IMG/VR virus record: IMGVR_UViG_3300032236_001771
Location: 1-36,076 of that record
DNA: 36,076 nucleotides
Strand: one strand, 5' to 3'
Origin: a virus
Shown: in pieces, positions 35,439 through 36,076 of the stretch
Position numbering within the stretch: the first letter of the stretch is position 1
How the letters are laid out: every line of letters begins with the position of its first letter
Position numbers and translations under genes: made by a program
Notes under the pieces: generated by a model
Told to the model about the DNA's origin: nothing
The model's database searches: none
What the model saw: only the letters and a program-made list of their open reading frames with translations

Positions 35439-36076
35439 TGTTAGGAACTTATACTTACAATGAAATATTTAAAAAAACTGTAGTTGGATTTGGTACTCTT
35501 TTTAATAACATTGAATTACATAAAAAAGATGCTGATGGTAATGTAGTTTCTATTATAAAAGTACCTTTTTCATATTCAGGAAAACAAAAATTTCTTGCTA
35601 GATTACAACAAAATCCAGAATTAAATAAAAAATTTGAAATTGGTGTGCCTAGAATGGCATTTGAATTGACTGGAATTAGTTATGATCCATCAAGAAAAGC
35701 AAGCCCAATTCAACTTTATAAAAAGTCAACTCCAGGCTCTCAATCAATTAAATCTCAATATCTTCCAGTACCGTATAATTTAAATTTTGAACTTTATATT
35801 TTTGGAAAAATTAATGACGATGTTCTTCAAACTATAGAACAGATTTTACCATATTTTCAACCATCTTTTAATATAACTATTGATGTTATACCAGAAATGG
35901 ATGAAAAAAAAGATGTTCCTATTATATTAAATAGTATTAGTATTGAAGATGATTATGAAGGATCATTTGAAACTAGACGTGCTTTAATATATACTTTACA
36001 ATTTACAGCTAAAACATACGTTTACGGTCCAGTTAATCCCGATAATGGGACTATTATTAAAAAGATTGAAGTTGAT
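35438..36076 (+). CDS. 15: tail completion and sheath stabiliser protein gp15 (partial)
   Basis: The 213 residues present open with MLGTYTYNEIFKKTVVGFGT, LFNNIELHKKD, matching T4 gp15 'MFGYFYNSSFRRYATLMGDL'. QYLPVPYNLNFELYIF and DDVLQTIEQILPYFQPSFNI correspond closely to T4 'QYNPSPIKMIYELSIF' and 'DDMFQIVEQILPYFQPHFNT'. gp15 forms the hexameric ring that caps the tail tube and sheath and connects the tail to the neck. The gene begins by a one-base TAATG overlap with gp14 and leaves the window at the right edge without a stop. T4 gp15 has 272 residues, so perhaps 50-60 residues are missing. Confidence 0.95.
   Translation, partial: MLGTYTYNEIFKKTVVGFGTLFNNIELHKKDADGNVVSIIKVPFSYSGKQKFLARLQQNPELNKKFEIGVPRMAFELTGISYDPSRKASPIQLYKKSTPGSQSIKSQYLPVPYNLNFELYIFGKINDDVLQTIEQILPYFQPSFNITIDVIPEMDEKKDVPIILNSISIEDDYEGSFETRRALIYTLQFTAKTYVYGPVNPDNGTIIKKIEVD

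Noticed and set aside
1-36076. tRNA genes, CRISPR arrays, insertion sequences, integrase or attachment sites
   Set aside because: No cloverleaf-like segment, regularly spaced repeat-spacer array, transposase or integrase frame was seen; the direct repeats at 111-408 lack unique spacers.

Overview
The window is the tail, baseplate and neck gene cluster of a T4-like myovirus, most probably a cyanophage. The gene order gp25, gp6, two giant proteins, gp8, a DUF4815-type giant protein, gp13, gp14, gp15 follows the T4 late cluster. The individual proteins carry signatures I know from cyanobacterial myoviruses: the N-terminal signature of the DUF4815 protein, a YHYH domain, a beta-helix protein carrying the cyanophage block 'CKRDIGYIVDAI', and a small 'NLxRDYxSGAIVN' protein before gp13. 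Pelagibacter-type myophages share part of this architecture, so the host assignment is likely but not proven. The structural genes are very AT-rich, roughly 28-30% GC by eye, with A/T-ending codons throughout.

Layout. Positions 1-470 hold no convincing gene: an AT-rich stretch with two families of 24-base direct repeats, then an operator-like cluster of TCGGTT/AACCGA motifs. Positions ~420-1320 are strikingly GC-richer (about half G+C) and carry two small genes of unknown function. They are followed by two perfect hairpins and a G-quadruplex motif. Positions 1397-1993 form a small early-type unit. A consensus sigma70 promoter drives a 47-aa basic protein and a 64-aa coiled-coil protein. A second, fully consensus promoter (TTGACA-N17-TATAAT) drives a 46-aa basic protein, which ends at an intrinsic terminator. 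A 50-aa protein follows, behind a leader with a terminator hairpin and a sequesterable Shine-Dalgarno.

From 2218 onward everything is rightward late structural genes. Exact T4-type late promoters (TATAAATA) lie just before gp25, gp8 and gp13, and an AATAAATA variant precedes the 2696-aa protein. gp25 and gp6 form the wedge core. A 3979-aa beta-helix protein, a 108-aa unknown and a 2696-aa protein occupy the slot of T4 gp7. The N-terminus of the 2696-aa protein resembles the C-terminal module of T4 gp7, so it is the best gp7 candidate. gp8 is followed by a 2129-aa DUF4815-type protein in the slot of T4 gp9-gp12/wac, then two small proteins, one with NblA-like sequence features. The neck and tail-completion genes 13, 14 and 15 close the window; gp15 runs off the right edge.

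Together the late genes build the hexagonal baseplate, its host-contacting periphery and the head-tail neck. Three giant ORFs (about 8,800 residues in total) and enlarged gp8, gp13 and gp14 share a repertoire of small beta modules, which suggests that the outer surface of this tail is unusually elaborate.
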